Counted from the first letter of the stretch, positions 19,923-30,314 are shown. The stretch: 64,000 bases of DNA from Spirochaetota bacterium (GCA_018262985.1 JADFDI010000005.1:159286-223285); one strand, 5' to 3'. A program made the numbers and translations. The notes: generated by a model not told the origin, from the sequence alone.

Positions 19923-20978
19923 TTACTTCCCCTCGCGCTTCTTCCTCGCGTCCTCGGCCTTGCGCGAGATGCGGTTCCATACCGCCGACATGCCCATCGC
20001 CTTCCGGACGGCGTTCAGCGTGGTCCGGGCTTCCTCGCGCATGCGCATGGTGCCCTCGTAGACGACCTCGTCCGCGAGTCCCGACTGGCTTTCGTATTTG
20101 GCCCGACGCTCGCGGATGGGATCGAGGAAGGCGTTGATGGAGCGGGCCAGCTTCTGCTTCACCTCGACGTCGCCGACCTTGCCTTCACGATAGCGCGACT
20201 TGAGGTCCTCGACCTCGGCCTTGTCCGGGTTGAAAGCGTCGTGGTAGTCGAACACCGGATTCCCTTCGACGGTGCCGGGGATGTCGGCGCTGACGCGCTT
20301 GGGGTCGGTGTACATGGACATGACGCGCTTCTCGACGGTCTTCGCGTCGTCCGAGAGGAAGATGGCGTTGTTGAGGCTCTTCGACATCTTCGCGTTGCCG
20401 TCGGTTCCGACGAGCGATCCGTACTCGGAGACGAGCACGTCGGGGACGGGGAAGGTCTCGCCGTAGAGGTTGTTGAAGCGGCGGGCGATCTCGCGCGTGA
20501 TCTCGACGTGCGCGACGTTGTCCTTGCCCACCGGCACCAGGTGGGCGCGCGGCAGGAGGATGTCGGCGGCCTGGAGCACGGGATAGCCCAGGAGGCCGAA
20601 GGGCATTTCCTCGATGCCGGCGCCCTGGGCCATTTCCTTGAGGCTCGGGATGCGCGAAAGGCGCGGCACGGTCACCAGGTTCTGGAAGTAGAGCGAAAGC
20701 TCGATTACCTCGGGGACGGCGCTCTGGAGGTAGATGACCGAGCGGGCCGGGTCTATGCCGACCGAGAGGTAGTCGAGCGCGGCGGAGCGGACGTTGTCCG
20801 GCAGGGCCTCGATGTGTTCCTTCTCGGGCTTGGTGGTCAGGGTATGGAGGTCGGCGATGATGAAGAAACAATCGTAGTCGTCCTGGAGGCGGACGCGGTT
20901 CTGCAGGCTGCCGACGTAGTGGCCCAGATGAAGCTTGCCGGTGGGTCTGTCCCCGGTGAGTATGCGCTTGCGTTCCAT
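19923..20978 (-). CDS. trpS: Tryptophan--tRNA ligase
   Basis: [39 protein letters not shown]. Confidence 0.95.
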   Translation of the reverse strand: MERKRILTGDRPTGKLHLGHYVGSLQNRVRLQDDYDCFFIIADLHTLTTKPEKEHIEALPDNVRSAALDYLSVGIDPARSVIYLQSAVPEVIELSLYFQNLVTVPRLSRIPSLKEMAQGAGIEEMPFGLLGYPVLQAADILLPRAHLVPVGKDNVAHVEITREIARRFNNLYGETFPVPDVLVSEYGSLVGTDGNAKMSKSLNNAIFLSDDAKTVEKRVMSMYTDPKRVSADIPGTVEGNPVFDYHDAFNPDKAEVEDLKSRYREGKVGDVEVKQKLARSINAFLDPIRERRAKYESQSGLADEVVYEGTMRMREEARTTLNAVRKAMGMSAVWNRISRKAEDARKKREGK

Positions 20979-21247
20979 GTCATGGTTCTCCCGCGGGAGA
21001 GTCTAGCCTGAAGGGAGCGCCTGGCTCAAGCTCGGCCGGATCGGCGCCGGGGACGATGCTCGCGAAGCGGAGCGGGGACGGAGCTCGCCGCCCCGCCGCA
21101 TCGGTTCGGGGTACGGAGCTTCATCGGACGCCCCGTTGTCCACGCAAGTCGTTCCGTGGTAGAAGTCGGAGCATCCACTACAGTTCGCAAACGCGCCGGC
21201 GGGTTCGGCGCTCGCGCCCTACTCATTACCGCGGGAGAAGCATCGCG

Positions 21248-22117
21248 ATGAAGGAACGAGCCCTCTGTCTCATCCCTGCGGCGGCCGCCGCCCTCTTGGT
21301 TTCCGCGTGCGCTTCCGCTCCCTTGGAGGGCGTCGGTGCCGGGTCGGAATCGCCTGTCGCCGCGGAGCGCGCCGAAACTGTCCGCGTTCCGGTGCTCGTC
21401 GAAGAGAAGGCCTATCTGGCCGACGGCACCCTCGACCGGACCACCGCCTGGGCATACGACCCGGAGTACCGCGAGGCGCTGAAGCGAATCGTCGTCGAGG
21501 CCGGCCGGGCCGACCCCGTCGAGATCCTGACGCGCGAATTTGCCCCGGGGAGCGTCGTGGAGGCGCTCTTCGACTCCGAGGGCCGGCTCGTTTCCCGCAA
21601 GACCATCCGGCTCGACGCGGAAGGCCGGAAGATCCGGGAGACTGTCGAAGGATCCATCCAGGAGCGCGGCACTGTTTCGGAATGGAGCTACGGTCCCAAC
21701 GGCCGGTTGGCCGAATGGCGCGTCTCGGACGCGGCCGGCTTGCCGCTCGCCGTCACGAAATACGCCTATTCCGGCGGACGCCTGGCCACGGCGAAGATGT
21801 ACGATCCTTCGGGAACGTTCGAAGGCCGGCTCGACTACAAGTACGACTCATCCGGTCGCCTTTCGGTCCGAACGCTCTCCGACGCGGCGGGCAAGCTCGA
21901 GCGGCGCGAGGAGTTCAAGTGGCGCGACGGCATCCTGGTCGAGGAAGCGAGCTACGGCAGGGCCGGCGCCCTCGAGCGCCGGGAGGTCCACGAAATCGGT
22001 CCTGACGGCGAGCGCGTCGCCACGACGGTCTACGACCAGGCCGGGCGCGTCCGGCGGAAGCTCGAGTTCTCCTACGTCTGGCGCGAGGAAACCCGCGCCG
22101 TCACCCATTCCGACTGA
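21248..22117 (+). CDS. Lipoprotein with YD/RHS-like repeats
   Basis: Lipobox LLVSAC; repeated YDxxGRL units (YGPNGRLAEW, YSGGRLATAKMYDPSG, YDSSGRLSVRT, YDQAGRVRRK). Confidence 0.8.
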   Translation: MKERALCLIPAAAAALLVSACASAPLEGVGAGSESPVAAERAETVRVPVLVEEKAYLADGTLDRTTAWAYDPEYREALKRIVVEAGRADPVEILTREFAPGSVVEALFDSEGRLVSRKTIRLDAEGRKIRETVEGSIQERGTVSEWSYGPNGRLAEWRVSDAAGLPLAVTKYAYSGGRLATAKMYDPSGTFEGRLDYKYDSSGRLSVRTLSDAAGKLERREEFKWRDGILVEEASYGRAGALERREVHEIGPDGERVATTVYDQAGRVRRKLEFSYVWREETRAVTHSD

Positions 22118-22137
22118 TCCGCAACGGAGGAATCCCG

Positions 22138-23319
22138 ATGACCCGCATCCCTCGCGCGGCGGCCCTGGCGGCGCTCGCGCTTTTCCTGGCGAGCGTCCCG
22201 CCGGCCGCCGCCGACGAGTCCATCTTCGTCTACCGCCGCGTCTATCGCTACGCCGTGACGCTCCAGCAGAAATACGCCTCGATCGCGACGATCGGCGCGT
22301 CCGAGGACGAGCAGGCGGCCCCGGTGCTCGCCGAGGCGATCGAGGACCTTCTATCCATTCAGGCGAATTACTCGAAGCCGTCCGACAAGGAGCTGCTCGC
22401 CCGCGCGGTCCGCGAAGCCCTGGCCAGGCTCGGCGCCTGGCGCTACGCCGAAGCCGCCCCGACGGCCTGGTCCGTGGTCGAGCAGGTCGCGGAGCCGCTG
22501 GCCCGCGCCGAGGCGATGATGGCGATCGGTTCGATGCGCGCCGTCGAGTACGCGCCGAAGATCGCCACCTTGCTCCGCAACCTCAACATGGGACCGGGCG
22601 GCGACCCCGAAGGGGACGGACGCCTCGCGTACGGAGCCGTCCTGGCCCTGGAAAAGCTGCGCGATCCGGTCGGTTTCGCGCCGGTGTTCTTCGCCAGCGA
22701 AGGATGGTATACGAAGCGCGTCCGCGACGTCGCCGCCCGGGCCCTTCCGAACATCGCGGCGGATCCCACGGATCCCGTGCTGGAAATCGTCCGGCTCGAA
22801 AGCCTGGATCGGAAGATCAAGGCGCTCAACCTGGAACTCGGTTCCGGGGCGTCCCGCGAGAGGAAACTCTCGGTCGTGGCTGCGGCCCTGTCCGTCTCGG
22901 TCGATCACGTCGCGCGCGACCGCCTGGAGCAGGCGAAGAGGACCGAGCTCCGCCGCCTCGCCCTCCGCGGCTTCGCGGCGCTCGAAGGCGACGGCGGCGC
23001 GCTGGTTCCGCTTTTCATGACCGTGCACCGCGAGGCGGCCGAGGTCGAGGACAAGGTGCTGGCCATGCAGGCGCTCGGCGTCGACGGCTCCGACGCCGCG
23101 GCCGTGGCCCTGCGCGACATCCTGCTCGAGCTCGACGCGCAGCAGCGCAGGGGCGTGAGCGACGAGCGCCGCGAACAGCTGGTGAAGGCCGGCATCCAGT
23201 ACGCCCGCATGACGGCTTCGGCCGCGGTCTCGACCGCCCTCGTCGCCGTCAGCACCAACGACGGCTGGTCGAACTCGGTCATCGCGCTCGCGAAAGAGGC
23301 GCTCGCCGCGCTCAAATAG
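22138..23319 (+). CDS. Secreted HEAT-repeat-like protein
   Basis: Signal peptide; alpha-helical repeats (APVLAEAIEDLLSI.., AVEYAPKIATLLRNLN.., AAAVALRDILLEL..). Confidence 0.7.
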   Translation: MTRIPRAAALAALALFLASVPPAAADESIFVYRRVYRYAVTLQQKYASIATIGASEDEQAAPVLAEAIEDLLSIQANYSKPSDKELLARAVREALARLGAWRYAEAAPTAWSVVEQVAEPLARAEAMMAIGSMRAVEYAPKIATLLRNLNMGPGGDPEGDGRLAYGAVLALEKLRDPVGFAPVFFASEGWYTKRVRDVAARALPNIAADPTDPVLEIVRLESLDRKIKALNLELGSGASRERKLSVVAAALSVSVDHVARDRLEQAKRTELRRLALRGFAALEGDGGALVPLFMTVHREAAEVEDKVLAMQALGVDGSDAAAVALRDILLELDAQQRRGVSDERREQLVKAGIQYARMTASAAVSTALVAVSTNDGWSNSVIALAKEALAALK

Positions 23320-23450
23320 CGCTGCATGCTCCGGGAGGCGTATTTTCGCCGTTCGCCCGACCCGGGGAATCTGCCCTTTCCTTACGCTTCCCACGGATTC
23401 GGCCGCCCGGTGTATACTCGGGCGGTCGATTTCTTTTACGGGAGAGACGA

Positions 23451-24569
23451 ATGGACAAGTACGCCGAACGCCGCGCCAAGGTCGCCGCGTGGCTCGAGAA
23501 CAAGGGTATCGCCGCCGCGATGTTCGAGGATACCGAGGGGAGGCGCGATCCGTCGATTCGCTACCTTTCGGGACAACCGGGCGATTCGCTCCTGTTCGTG
23601 ACGGCCAAGGGCCGGTCCGTGCTCGTGCCGTGGGACGCCAACATGGCCGCCCGCTACGCCAGCGTCGAACGCGTAGTGCCGTACGGCGAGTACGGACGCC
23701 AGGCCGCGAAGGCCCTCGCGGCGCTCGCCGCGGACGAAGGCCTTCCACATGGGGCGCTCGTGGAGTTGCCCGCCGCCACGCCTTATCCGGTCTATGTGGA
23801 TTACGCGGCGGAGGTCGAGAGCCTCGACTTCACCTGCCGCGCCGACGGCGTCGACGAGTTCGTACTCGGCCTGCGCGCCGTCAAGGATGAGGCCGAAATC
23901 GATCTTTACCGCCGCGCCGCCGCGATCACCGACGAGGTGGCGGACGAGATCGAGCGCATGGTGCGCGAGGGCCGTGCGAAGACCGAGGCCGACGTCGCGC
24001 TCTTCATCGAACGCGCCTGCCGCGAACGCGGCTGCGAGGGCACCGGCTTCGACACGCTCGCCGCGGGACCCGGGCGCTCGTTCGGCATCCACGCGTTCCC
24101 GAACTACACGGCCGCTCCCTTCGCCGCCGAGGGACTGTCGATCCTGGACTTCGGCCTCAAGCTCGACGGCTACACCACCGACGTCACCATGACCTTCGCG
24201 CGCGGCAAGCTCGACGCGAAGCGCGAGCGCATGGTCGCTCTGGTGGAGCGCGCCTATGCCGAAGCGGTGGCCATGTGCCGGCCGGGAACCGCCACCCGCG
24301 ACATCGCGCTCCGGGTCGAGGCGATCTTCGACGAGGCCGGCATGAAGATGCCGCACGCCCTCGGGCACGGCGTCGGCCTCGAGGCGCACGAGGCGCCCTG
24401 GGTCCGCACCCGCGAGGACAACCTCTGGAAGCTGGCGCCCGGCCACGTCGTCACCATGGAGCCGGGGCTCTACGATCCGGAGGCCGGCGGCGTCAGGCTC
24501 GAGAACGACGTGCTGGTGACGGAGACCGGTTTCGAGGTGCTCACGAAGTCGCGGATCGTTCGGCTGTAG
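23451..24569 (+). CDS. M24 family Xaa-Pro aminopeptidase
   Basis: LDFGLKLDGYTTDVTMTFARG, HALGHGVGLEAHEAP, VVTMEPGLYDPEAGGVRLENDVLVTETG. Confidence 0.93.
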   Translation: MDKYAERRAKVAAWLENKGIAAAMFEDTEGRRDPSIRYLSGQPGDSLLFVTAKGRSVLVPWDANMAARYASVERVVPYGEYGRQAAKALAALAADEGLPHGALVELPAATPYPVYVDYAAEVESLDFTCRADGVDEFVLGLRAVKDEAEIDLYRRAAAITDEVADEIERMVREGRAKTEADVALFIERACRERGCEGTGFDTLAAGPGRSFGIHAFPNYTAAPFAAEGLSILDFGLKLDGYTTDVTMTFARGKLDAKRERMVALVERAYAEAVAMCRPGTATRDIALRVEAIFDEAGMKMPHALGHGVGLEAHEAPWVRTREDNLWKLAPGHVVTMEPGLYDPEAGGVRLENDVLVTETGFEVLTKSRIVRL

Positions 24570-24590
24570 TTTCGGGGAACCCGCCCGGGG

Positions 24591-25592
24591 CTACGCGCTC
24601 CGGGCGGCTTTCCAGCGCAGGGTCCTTCCGGCGGCCAGGGGACGGACTCCGTCGACGGCTTCCGGTACGGTCCAGTCCTCCCGCCAGAGCCGGACCGAGC
24701 CGCGGTTCGGCTCGAGGCCGTGGAACGCGGCGCCGTGCACCGCGATGAAGCCTTCGAGGCCGTCGAGCGCGCCTTCCTCCTCGAAGCAGCCGGCCAACAA
24801 GGCCAGCGCCACCGGCGCGGCGTAGACCCCGGCGGCTCCCGCCGCCTTCCGCGCCGGCTCGTGGGGCGCCGAATCCGAGCCGAAAAAGAATTTCCGGCTT
24901 CCCGAGCAGGCCGCGCGGCGCAGTTCCGCCCGGTCGGCGCCCGACTTCGGCAGGGGTTTGCAGTACAGGGCCGTGTCGAGCGATTCCCCTAAAAGGTCTT
25001 CGAGGGTGAAGCACAGGTGGTGGGCCGTGATCGTCGCGCCGACCGTTTCCGGCGCTTCCTCGACCCAGCGGACGGCCGCCGCGCCGGACAGGTGTTCGAC
25101 CGAGAGGCGGAGTCCCGGGTGTGCCCGGACGATGCGGTCGAGGACCGGCAGGAAGGCCGTTTCGCGTTCGAGGACCGGGGCGGAAGGTTCCTCCGCGTGC
25201 ACGGCCAAGGCCAGGCCGAGATCCCGCATGGCGCCGAGGGCCTCGTCCGCCTCCGCCGGATCGCGGATGCCGTCGCCCGAATTGGTGGTGGAGCCGGCGG
25301 GATAGTACTTGCCGATCCTGGCGCCGGCCTCCGCTAGCGCCCGCACGTCGTTTTCGTCCATTCCGGGTATCAGCTTGAAAACGGGAATCACGGCCAGCCC
25401 GGGGGCCGCGCGTTCGATGGACGCTACATAGTCCACGAGCGCCGCGGGGGTGGCGAGGGGGGGCAGGGTGTTCGGCATCGGCGCGACCCGCGCGAAGCCC
25501 GCGGCGTGGCGGCGGGCGAAGGCCGCGAGCGGCGCTCCTTGCCTGAGGTGGGCATGGAAATCGTCGGGAGCCCGAATTTCAATTCCAGGCAT
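24591..25592 (-). CDS. pyrC: Dihydroorotase (PyrC-type)
   Basis: IRAPDDFHAHLRQGAPLAAFARRHAAGFARVAPMPNTLPPLATP; FFFGSDSAPHEPARK; AHHLCFTLEDLLG. Confidence 0.9.
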   Translation of the reverse strand: MPGIEIRAPDDFHAHLRQGAPLAAFARRHAAGFARVAPMPNTLPPLATPAALVDYVASIERAAPGLAVIPVFKLIPGMDENDVRALAEAGARIGKYYPAGSTTNSGDGIRDPAEADEALGAMRDLGLALAVHAEEPSAPVLERETAFLPVLDRIVRAHPGLRLSVEHLSGAAAVRWVEEAPETVGATITAHHLCFTLEDLLGESLDTALYCKPLPKSGADRAELRRAACSGSRKFFFGSDSAPHEPARKAAGAAGVYAAPVALALLAGCFEEEGALDGLEGFIAVHGAAFHGLEPNRGSVRLWREDWTVPEAVDGVRPLAAGRTLRWKAARSA

Positions 25593-25671
25593 CTTTGGGC
25601 GAGCCTCCCCCCGGGCGGCGGAATCGTTGCTTCGCGGCCCGCGGGCCGCGCTCCGCGCCAGCCCTTCGGGC

Positions 25672-25806
25672 TCAGGACTTCTCGGCGTTGGCCTCGGCGT
25701 AGGCGCGGAATTCCTCGATGGTCATCCTGTCGGAGTACATGGGATAGAGGGCTTCGACCAGTTCTTCCAGCGTGGGGAACTTCGCCCCGTCAAGCTTGTA
25801 TGCCAT
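25672..25806 (-). CDS. 44-aa small protein of unknown function
   Basis: MAYKLDGAKFPTLEELVEALYPMYSDRMTIEEFRAYAEANAEKS; ATG with GAGG upstream, directly upstream of pyrC on the same strand. Confidence 0.6.
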   Translation of the reverse strand: MAYKLDGAKFPTLEELVEALYPMYSDRMTIEEFRAYAEANAEKS

Positions 25807-25970
25807 CTTGCGCCTCGATAACGCGGAAACCGGATGCCCGCGTGCCGCGGGATCGATCGGGGAAGCTTGCCCGGGGGATCCGGCTTCCCGCGAATCCGGC
25901 ACGGGCATGATACGGAATTCGGGGTTCCTGCGCAAGCTCGATCCAGGGTCGAAGGTCTCGAAAGGCCCGA

Positions 25971-25999
25971 TTGACGAGGGCGTCCGACGCGGGTAGGCT
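25971..25999 (+). promoter_or_regulatory. Putative sigma70 promoter of murA (leaderless geometry)
   Basis: TTGACG-N17-TAGGCT; ATG starts 6 nt after the -10; no SD. Confidence 0.55.
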
Positions 26000-26005
26000 C
26001 GGCCC

Positions 26006-27289
26006 ATGTACAAGTATCGCATCGAAGGCGGCTTCCCTATCAAGGGACGCATCCGCGCCAGCGGCAACAAGAACGCCGCGCTTCCCTGCATCGCCGCGAC
26101 CCTGCTCGCGGACGACGTGGTCACCCTGCGGAACATTCCCGAGATCGAGGACGTGCAGGTCATGCTGGACATCCTCCGCCATCTCGGGTCGACCGTGGAA
26201 TCCATCGGACCGAACGAATGGCGCATCGACCCGCGGACGGCCGCGCGGACCGACGTGGCCGTCGAGCTGTCCCGGAAGATCCGCGCGAGCATCCTTTTCG
26301 CCGGCCCCATGCTCGCGCGTTTCGGCCGACTTACCCTTCCGCCGCCGGGCGGCGACGTCATCGGCCGACGTCGGGTCGATACGCACTTGCTCGCGCTCGA
26401 GGAGCTCGGGGCGCGCATCGAGATCGACGGCGTGTTCGCCTTCACCGCGAACAAGCTGGTCGGCTCCGACATCTTCCTCGACGAGGCTTCCGTTACCGCG
26501 ACCGAGAACGCGGTCATGGCGGCGGTCAGGGCGGAAGGGCGCACGGTCCTCCGCAACGTGGCCAGCGAGCCGCACGTGCAGGACCTCTGCCGCATGCTCG
26601 TCTCGATGGGCGCGCGGATCTCGGGGATCGGTTCCAATATCCTCGAGATCGAGGGAGTGGAGCGGCTCGGCGGCTGCGACTATTCGATCGGTCCCGATTT
26701 CATGGAGATCGGCTCGTTCATCGGGCTGGCGGCGGTGACGCGAGGCGAGATCGAGATCGAAGGCGTCAACCCGGACGACCTGCGGATGATGAAGATAGGC
26801 TTCGGCCGCCTCGGCATCCGCTGGAGCGTCGAGGGCGACGTCCTGACCATGCCCGCCGGGCAGTCCATGCGCGTCGTGCCCGACCTCGGGGGACAGACCC
26901 CGAAGATCGACGACGCGCCGTGGCCGGGCTTCCCGCCTGACCTGACCTCCATCATGACGGTCGTCGCGACCCAGGTGGATGGGATGGTGCTGATCCACGA
27001 GAAGATGTTCGAATCGCGCATGTTCTTCGTGGACAAGCTGATCGGGATGGGAGCGCGCATCGTGCTCTGCGACCCGCATAGGGCGGTCGTTTCGGGGCCG
27101 GCGCGTCTCTCCGGCTCCGAGCTGGTCAGCCCCGACGTCCGCGCGGGCATGGCCATGGTCATTGCCGCCCTCTGCGCCGAAGGCGTCTCCACCATCAAGA
27201 ACGTGTATCAGATCGAACGAGGCTACGAACGGCTGACCGAGCGGCTCAGGTCGCTCGGCGCCCGGATCGAGCGACTCCAGGATTGCTGA
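26006..27289 (+). CDS. murA: UDP-N-acetylglucosamine 1-carboxyvinyltransferase
   Basis: [62 protein letters not shown]. Confidence 0.95.
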   Translation: MYKYRIEGGFPIKGRIRASGNKNAALPCIAATLLADDVVTLRNIPEIEDVQVMLDILRHLGSTVESIGPNEWRIDPRTAARTDVAVELSRKIRASILFAGPMLARFGRLTLPPPGGDVIGRRRVDTHLLALEELGARIEIDGVFAFTANKLVGSDIFLDEASVTATENAVMAAVRAEGRTVLRNVASEPHVQDLCRMLVSMGARISGIGSNILEIEGVERLGGCDYSIGPDFMEIGSFIGLAAVTRGEIEIEGVNPDDLRMMKIGFGRLGIRWSVEGDVLTMPAGQSMRVVPDLGGQTPKIDDAPWPGFPPDLTSIMTVVATQVDGMVLIHEKMFESRMFFVDKLIGMGARIVLCDPHRAVVSGPARLSGSELVSPDVRAGMAMVIAALCAEGVSTIKNVYQIERGYERLTERLRSLGARIERLQDC

Positions 27290-27671
27290 GGAGCGTCTCG
27301 TAGGCTTTCCGCGCGGCCATGAAGCGCTCGGGGTCCGGCGTCGGACCGTCCGGGTGGCTCTCCTTGGAGATCGCGCGGAAAGCCCGTTTGATCGCGGAGG
27401 CAGGCGCGTCGACCGGCACCCCGAGCAGGGCCGCCGATTCATCGCGTTCCGGAGCCGTGGCGTCCCGGGCTCCCGTTCCGGAACCTCCGTCCGCGTCCTG
27501 GGCTCGTCGACGCTTTCGGGCTCCGTCCAGCATGGCCCCGAGCGCGAGGCCCACCAAGGCTCCGTACCACGAACCTCCGATCGCGCCGATCGTCAAGCCG
27601 GCCAGCTTGCCGGCCGACGCGACGAGCGCCGGCCGGCTCCGCTCGAGCGCGCTGAGGACGGACTCAATCAC
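27246..27671 (-). CDS. Membrane-anchored protein with C-terminal J domain
   Basis: N-terminal glycine-rich hydrophobic segment [29 protein letters not shown]-terminal [49 protein letters not shown] with HPD. GTG start overlaps upstream stop by 8 bp. Confidence 0.82.
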   Translation of the reverse strand: MIESVLSALERSRPALVASAGKLAGLTIGAIGGSWYGALVGLALGAMLDGARKRRRAQDADGGSGTGARDATAPERDESAALLGVPVDAPASAIKRAFRAISKESHPDGPTPDPERFMAARKAYETLLSNPGVARSGRRAT

Positions 27672-29343
27672 GCGAGAGATATCGGGCCGCAACCGCGATG
27701 CCTGCCAGTATGATCGCCGCGAGCGAAGCACCCCAGGCGAGCCATACGCCAGTTCCGGGAAGGATCGCCCGGAAGGCGGCGAGCAGGCGCTCGCCGGACG
27801 AAGCGAGCGCCGCGATGACCGGCGAGGAGGTCGCGGCGATGAGGGCCAGGCCGGAAAGCGAAACCAAGGCCCCGGGCCGCCGCGGAGACCTGAGCCGGAC
27901 GCCGAGGCCGGCGCCGACGAGCGCCAGCGCGAGCGTTCCCGCGATAGCTCCCGCGCGTAGCGCCAGTTCCGCGGCATACGGCGAGGAATCGAGCCCGAAG
28001 CGCGACGAGGTGCGGGCCGCCTCCAACAGGGATCCTGGCACGAGCGTCGAAGGATGCGCGCCGAGGCTCGCGAAGAGCCTCGCGTCCTTCGGATCCATCG
28101 GCGCCGGCAGCGAGCCAGGGGCTTCCCAGGGAATCGCTCCGCGGTAGGTCACGGGTTCGAGCGTGGAGGGCTCCGAGTCTTTCCCGCCGACGCCGCGCAG
28201 GAGCAGCGCGTCGGACTGGAGAAGCCCGTAAGGCGCGCCGACTTGCCAGAGGACCTCGTCTCCCGCGACCGCGGTCAGTTCGGGAGCGCGGAGCCAGGTG
28301 GACGATCCGGCCGCCGCGCTCGCGGTCGCGCTGAAGATGATCATGGTGCCGGATGATTCGAGCCTGGCCAGGATAGGTCCGGATGGGTGGTCGCCGAGGG
28401 CGGCGCGGGCTTCATCGGCGAAATAGGCGAGGTGGCGCAAGGCTTCCTCGCTTTCCGCCAGGTACCGGGTCACGTCGGGGTCGCGCGGTGACTCCGCGGC
28501 CAGTCGCGAGAATTCCCGCCATGCGCGGAGCGCGTCCCCTTCCCGGAGCGAACCGTAGGCGGCCAGCTTCCGGGAGAAGAAGTCGGCTTTCCCGGCGAGC
28601 TCGGGATCCTCCGACAGGTCGCGGATCCGTTCCCACGCTCGCGACTGGAGCAACCTCGCCTCGGCCATTCTCGGGTCGAGGACGAGAGCCTCGCCGGCCT
28701 CGTAGTGGGCCGTGTACCAATCGCCTCGCGCCTCCGCCTCGAGCGCGATGCGCAGGAAATCCGCGGCGGAAAGCTCGAGCCGTTCAGGCGGCCGGGGCGC
28801 GGCTTCCTCCCTGGAAGGCAGGGCGATAAGCCGATTCGACTCCGCGAGCGCCTTGTCGCGGAGCAGCCTCGAAGCGGACTCCGTCGGATCGATCGATACC
28901 GCGAGCGAGGCAAAGTCCAGCGCGGTGGCGAAATCCTTGTCCTGCAGGGCTTTCTCGGCGCTCTCGCGGGATTTCAGGAACAAAGCGCTACGGGTTTCGT
29001 AGGAGCGCTGTCGCTCGGCGGCGACGGGCGCGAGGAATACGAGGGCGGCTCCCGCGGCCAGGGCCAGCGCGGCGGCCCCGCCGGCGATGGACGCTGCTTT
29101 CCTCCGGTCCCTGCCTTCCCGCGCCACCAGGTTCGCGCCGACCGCGCAGGCGGAGAACACCAGGGCCGGAATCCACGAAAGGAAGCGCGATCCAGTCCTC
29201 GCGAGCTCCCAGGAGAGGGCGAAGCGGCCTATGACCTTCGCGGAGGTCGCGTACTCGACGAGGGAAGCGAGGAAACCCGCGCCCCAGGCGAGGGCGAGCA
29301 GGGCGAACGCGGTCCAGAAGAACGAAACCTTCCGTTCAGGCAT
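27664..29343 (-). CDS. Multi-pass membrane protein with large helical repeat (TPR-like) soluble part, unknown function
   Basis: MPERKVSFFWTAFALLALAWGAGFLASLVEYATSAK; TM helices at both ends. Confidence 0.75.
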   Translation of the reverse strand: MPERKVSFFWTAFALLALAWGAGFLASLVEYATSAKVIGRFALSWELARTGSRFLSWIPALVFSACAVGANLVAREGRDRRKAASIAGGAAALALAAGAALVFLAPVAAERQRSYETRSALFLKSRESAEKALQDKDFATALDFASLAVSIDPTESASRLLRDKALAESNRLIALPSREEAAPRPPERLELSAADFLRIALEAEARGDWYTAHYEAGEALVLDPRMAEARLLQSRAWERIRDLSEDPELAGKADFFSRKLAAYGSLREGDALRAWREFSRLAAESPRDPDVTRYLAESEEALRHLAYFADEARAALGDHPSGPILARLESSGTMIIFSATASAAAGSSTWLRAPELTAVAGDEVLWQVGAPYGLLQSDALLLRGVGGKDSEPSTLEPVTYRGAIPWEAPGSLPAPMDPKDARLFASLGAHPSTLVPGSLLEAARTSSRFGLDSSPYAAELALRAGAIAGTLALALVGAGLGVRLRSPRRPGALVSLSGLALIAATSSPVIAALASSGERLLAAFRAILPGTGVWLAWGASLAAIILAGIAVAARYLSRD

Positions 29344-30253
29344 CGGCGCGCCCCCGGATCTCGTCGGCCGGCCTGAAAAGTAGATCCGCGCCGAGCAAGA
29401 GAAGACCGATCGCGGTGGCGAGGATGGCCGCGCGAATCTCGGGCTCGAGCGAAATGCCCACCAGCTCAAGCGCCCCGGTGATGGATGCGGAGCCGAGGAC
29501 CCCGTACAGCCCGGGGACGGTCCAGGCGAAGAGGAGGCCTAGCATCGCCCCGGGCATGGGCCACGAGAACATCCGCGCGGGGAAACGGACGCCGGACGCG
29601 AGCGCGGCGAAGGAAAGCGCCATGAGGAGCAGCGGGATGGATTTCCCCGCATCGGAAATCCAGTCCGAAGGCTTGCCTCCGGCGCGAACCAAGGGCGCGG
29701 CGCGCGTCGACGCCGGTCCGAGGGCGTCGAGGGCGAGTCGATAGGATACTCCGCCCGCCCGGACCAAGCCCTCCGACGGAGACCAGGCGGCTTCGGGGTA
29801 CCAGGCCATCCGCGGGACGGCGGCCGGGTCGACGACGAGCACTCCGCGCGCCATGGGTGCATCCCACTCCTCCGCGGAGAGCGTCAGCTCTCCGGACGCG
29901 AGGAAGCGACGGGGAAGGGGGATCGGAGGAGCGCCGGTCGCCGCCGGCGCGGCTACCAGCGGGGCGAGGGACAAGCCGAGGGACATGAACAGGAAGGAGA
30001 TCGAGAATACGAGCGCGTGGCTCGCCAGCCGGGATTTTATGCGACGGGCGGAAACGATGGCGAGGTACCAGGCGCTGAGCGAGACGGCCCAGGGAAGGGA
30101 GTCGGTCATGCCGGCCGCGAGGGCGCCTGGATTGAAGGCGTTCGCCAATCCGCTCGCCGGGATCGCCGTAACGGCTCCGAGCAGGGCACCGGCGATCAGT
30201 ACGACCCCCATGGCCAAAGGCGCGCGAAGCAGTACGGCCAGCGTCCTTCTCAT
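29336..30253 (-). CDS. Multi-pass membrane protein, unknown function
   Basis: MRRTLAVLLRAPLAMGVVLIAGALLGAVTAIPASGLANAF; stop overlaps next ATG by 8 bp. Confidence 0.75.
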   Translation of the reverse strand: MRRTLAVLLRAPLAMGVVLIAGALLGAVTAIPASGLANAFNPGALAAGMTDSLPWAVSLSAWYLAIVSARRIKSRLASHALVFSISFLFMSLGLSLAPLVAAPAATGAPPIPLPRRFLASGELTLSAEEWDAPMARGVLVVDPAAVPRMAWYPEAAWSPSEGLVRAGGVSYRLALDALGPASTRAAPLVRAGGKPSDWISDAGKSIPLLLMALSFAALASGVRFPARMFSWPMPGAMLGLLFAWTVPGLYGVLGSASITGALELVGISLEPEIRAAILATAIGLLLLGADLLFRPADEIRGRADA

Positions 30254-30260
30254 TGCGTCG

Positions 30261-30289
30261 ACTCTAGCACGGTGCATATCGCTTGGCAA
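30261..30289 (-). promoter_or_regulatory. Putative sigma70 promoter (leaderless geometry)
   Basis: Minus strand TTGCCA-N17-TAGAGT; ATG at 30253 is 7 nt downstream of the -10. Confidence 0.55.
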
Positions 30290-30314
30290 GAAAGGCTCTA
30301 CGGACAAGGATTTC

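Noticed and set aside
21248-22117. YD/RHS-repeat lipoprotein as a polymorphic toxin
   Set aside because: Only a few degenerate repeats, no RHS core box and no C-terminal toxin or immunity gene.
21540-24569. 1009-aa ORF fusing a repeat region to an aminopeptidase
   Set aside because: Only the segment from ATG 23451 is M24 peptidase; upstream is a shifted frame of the 21248 and 22138 genes.
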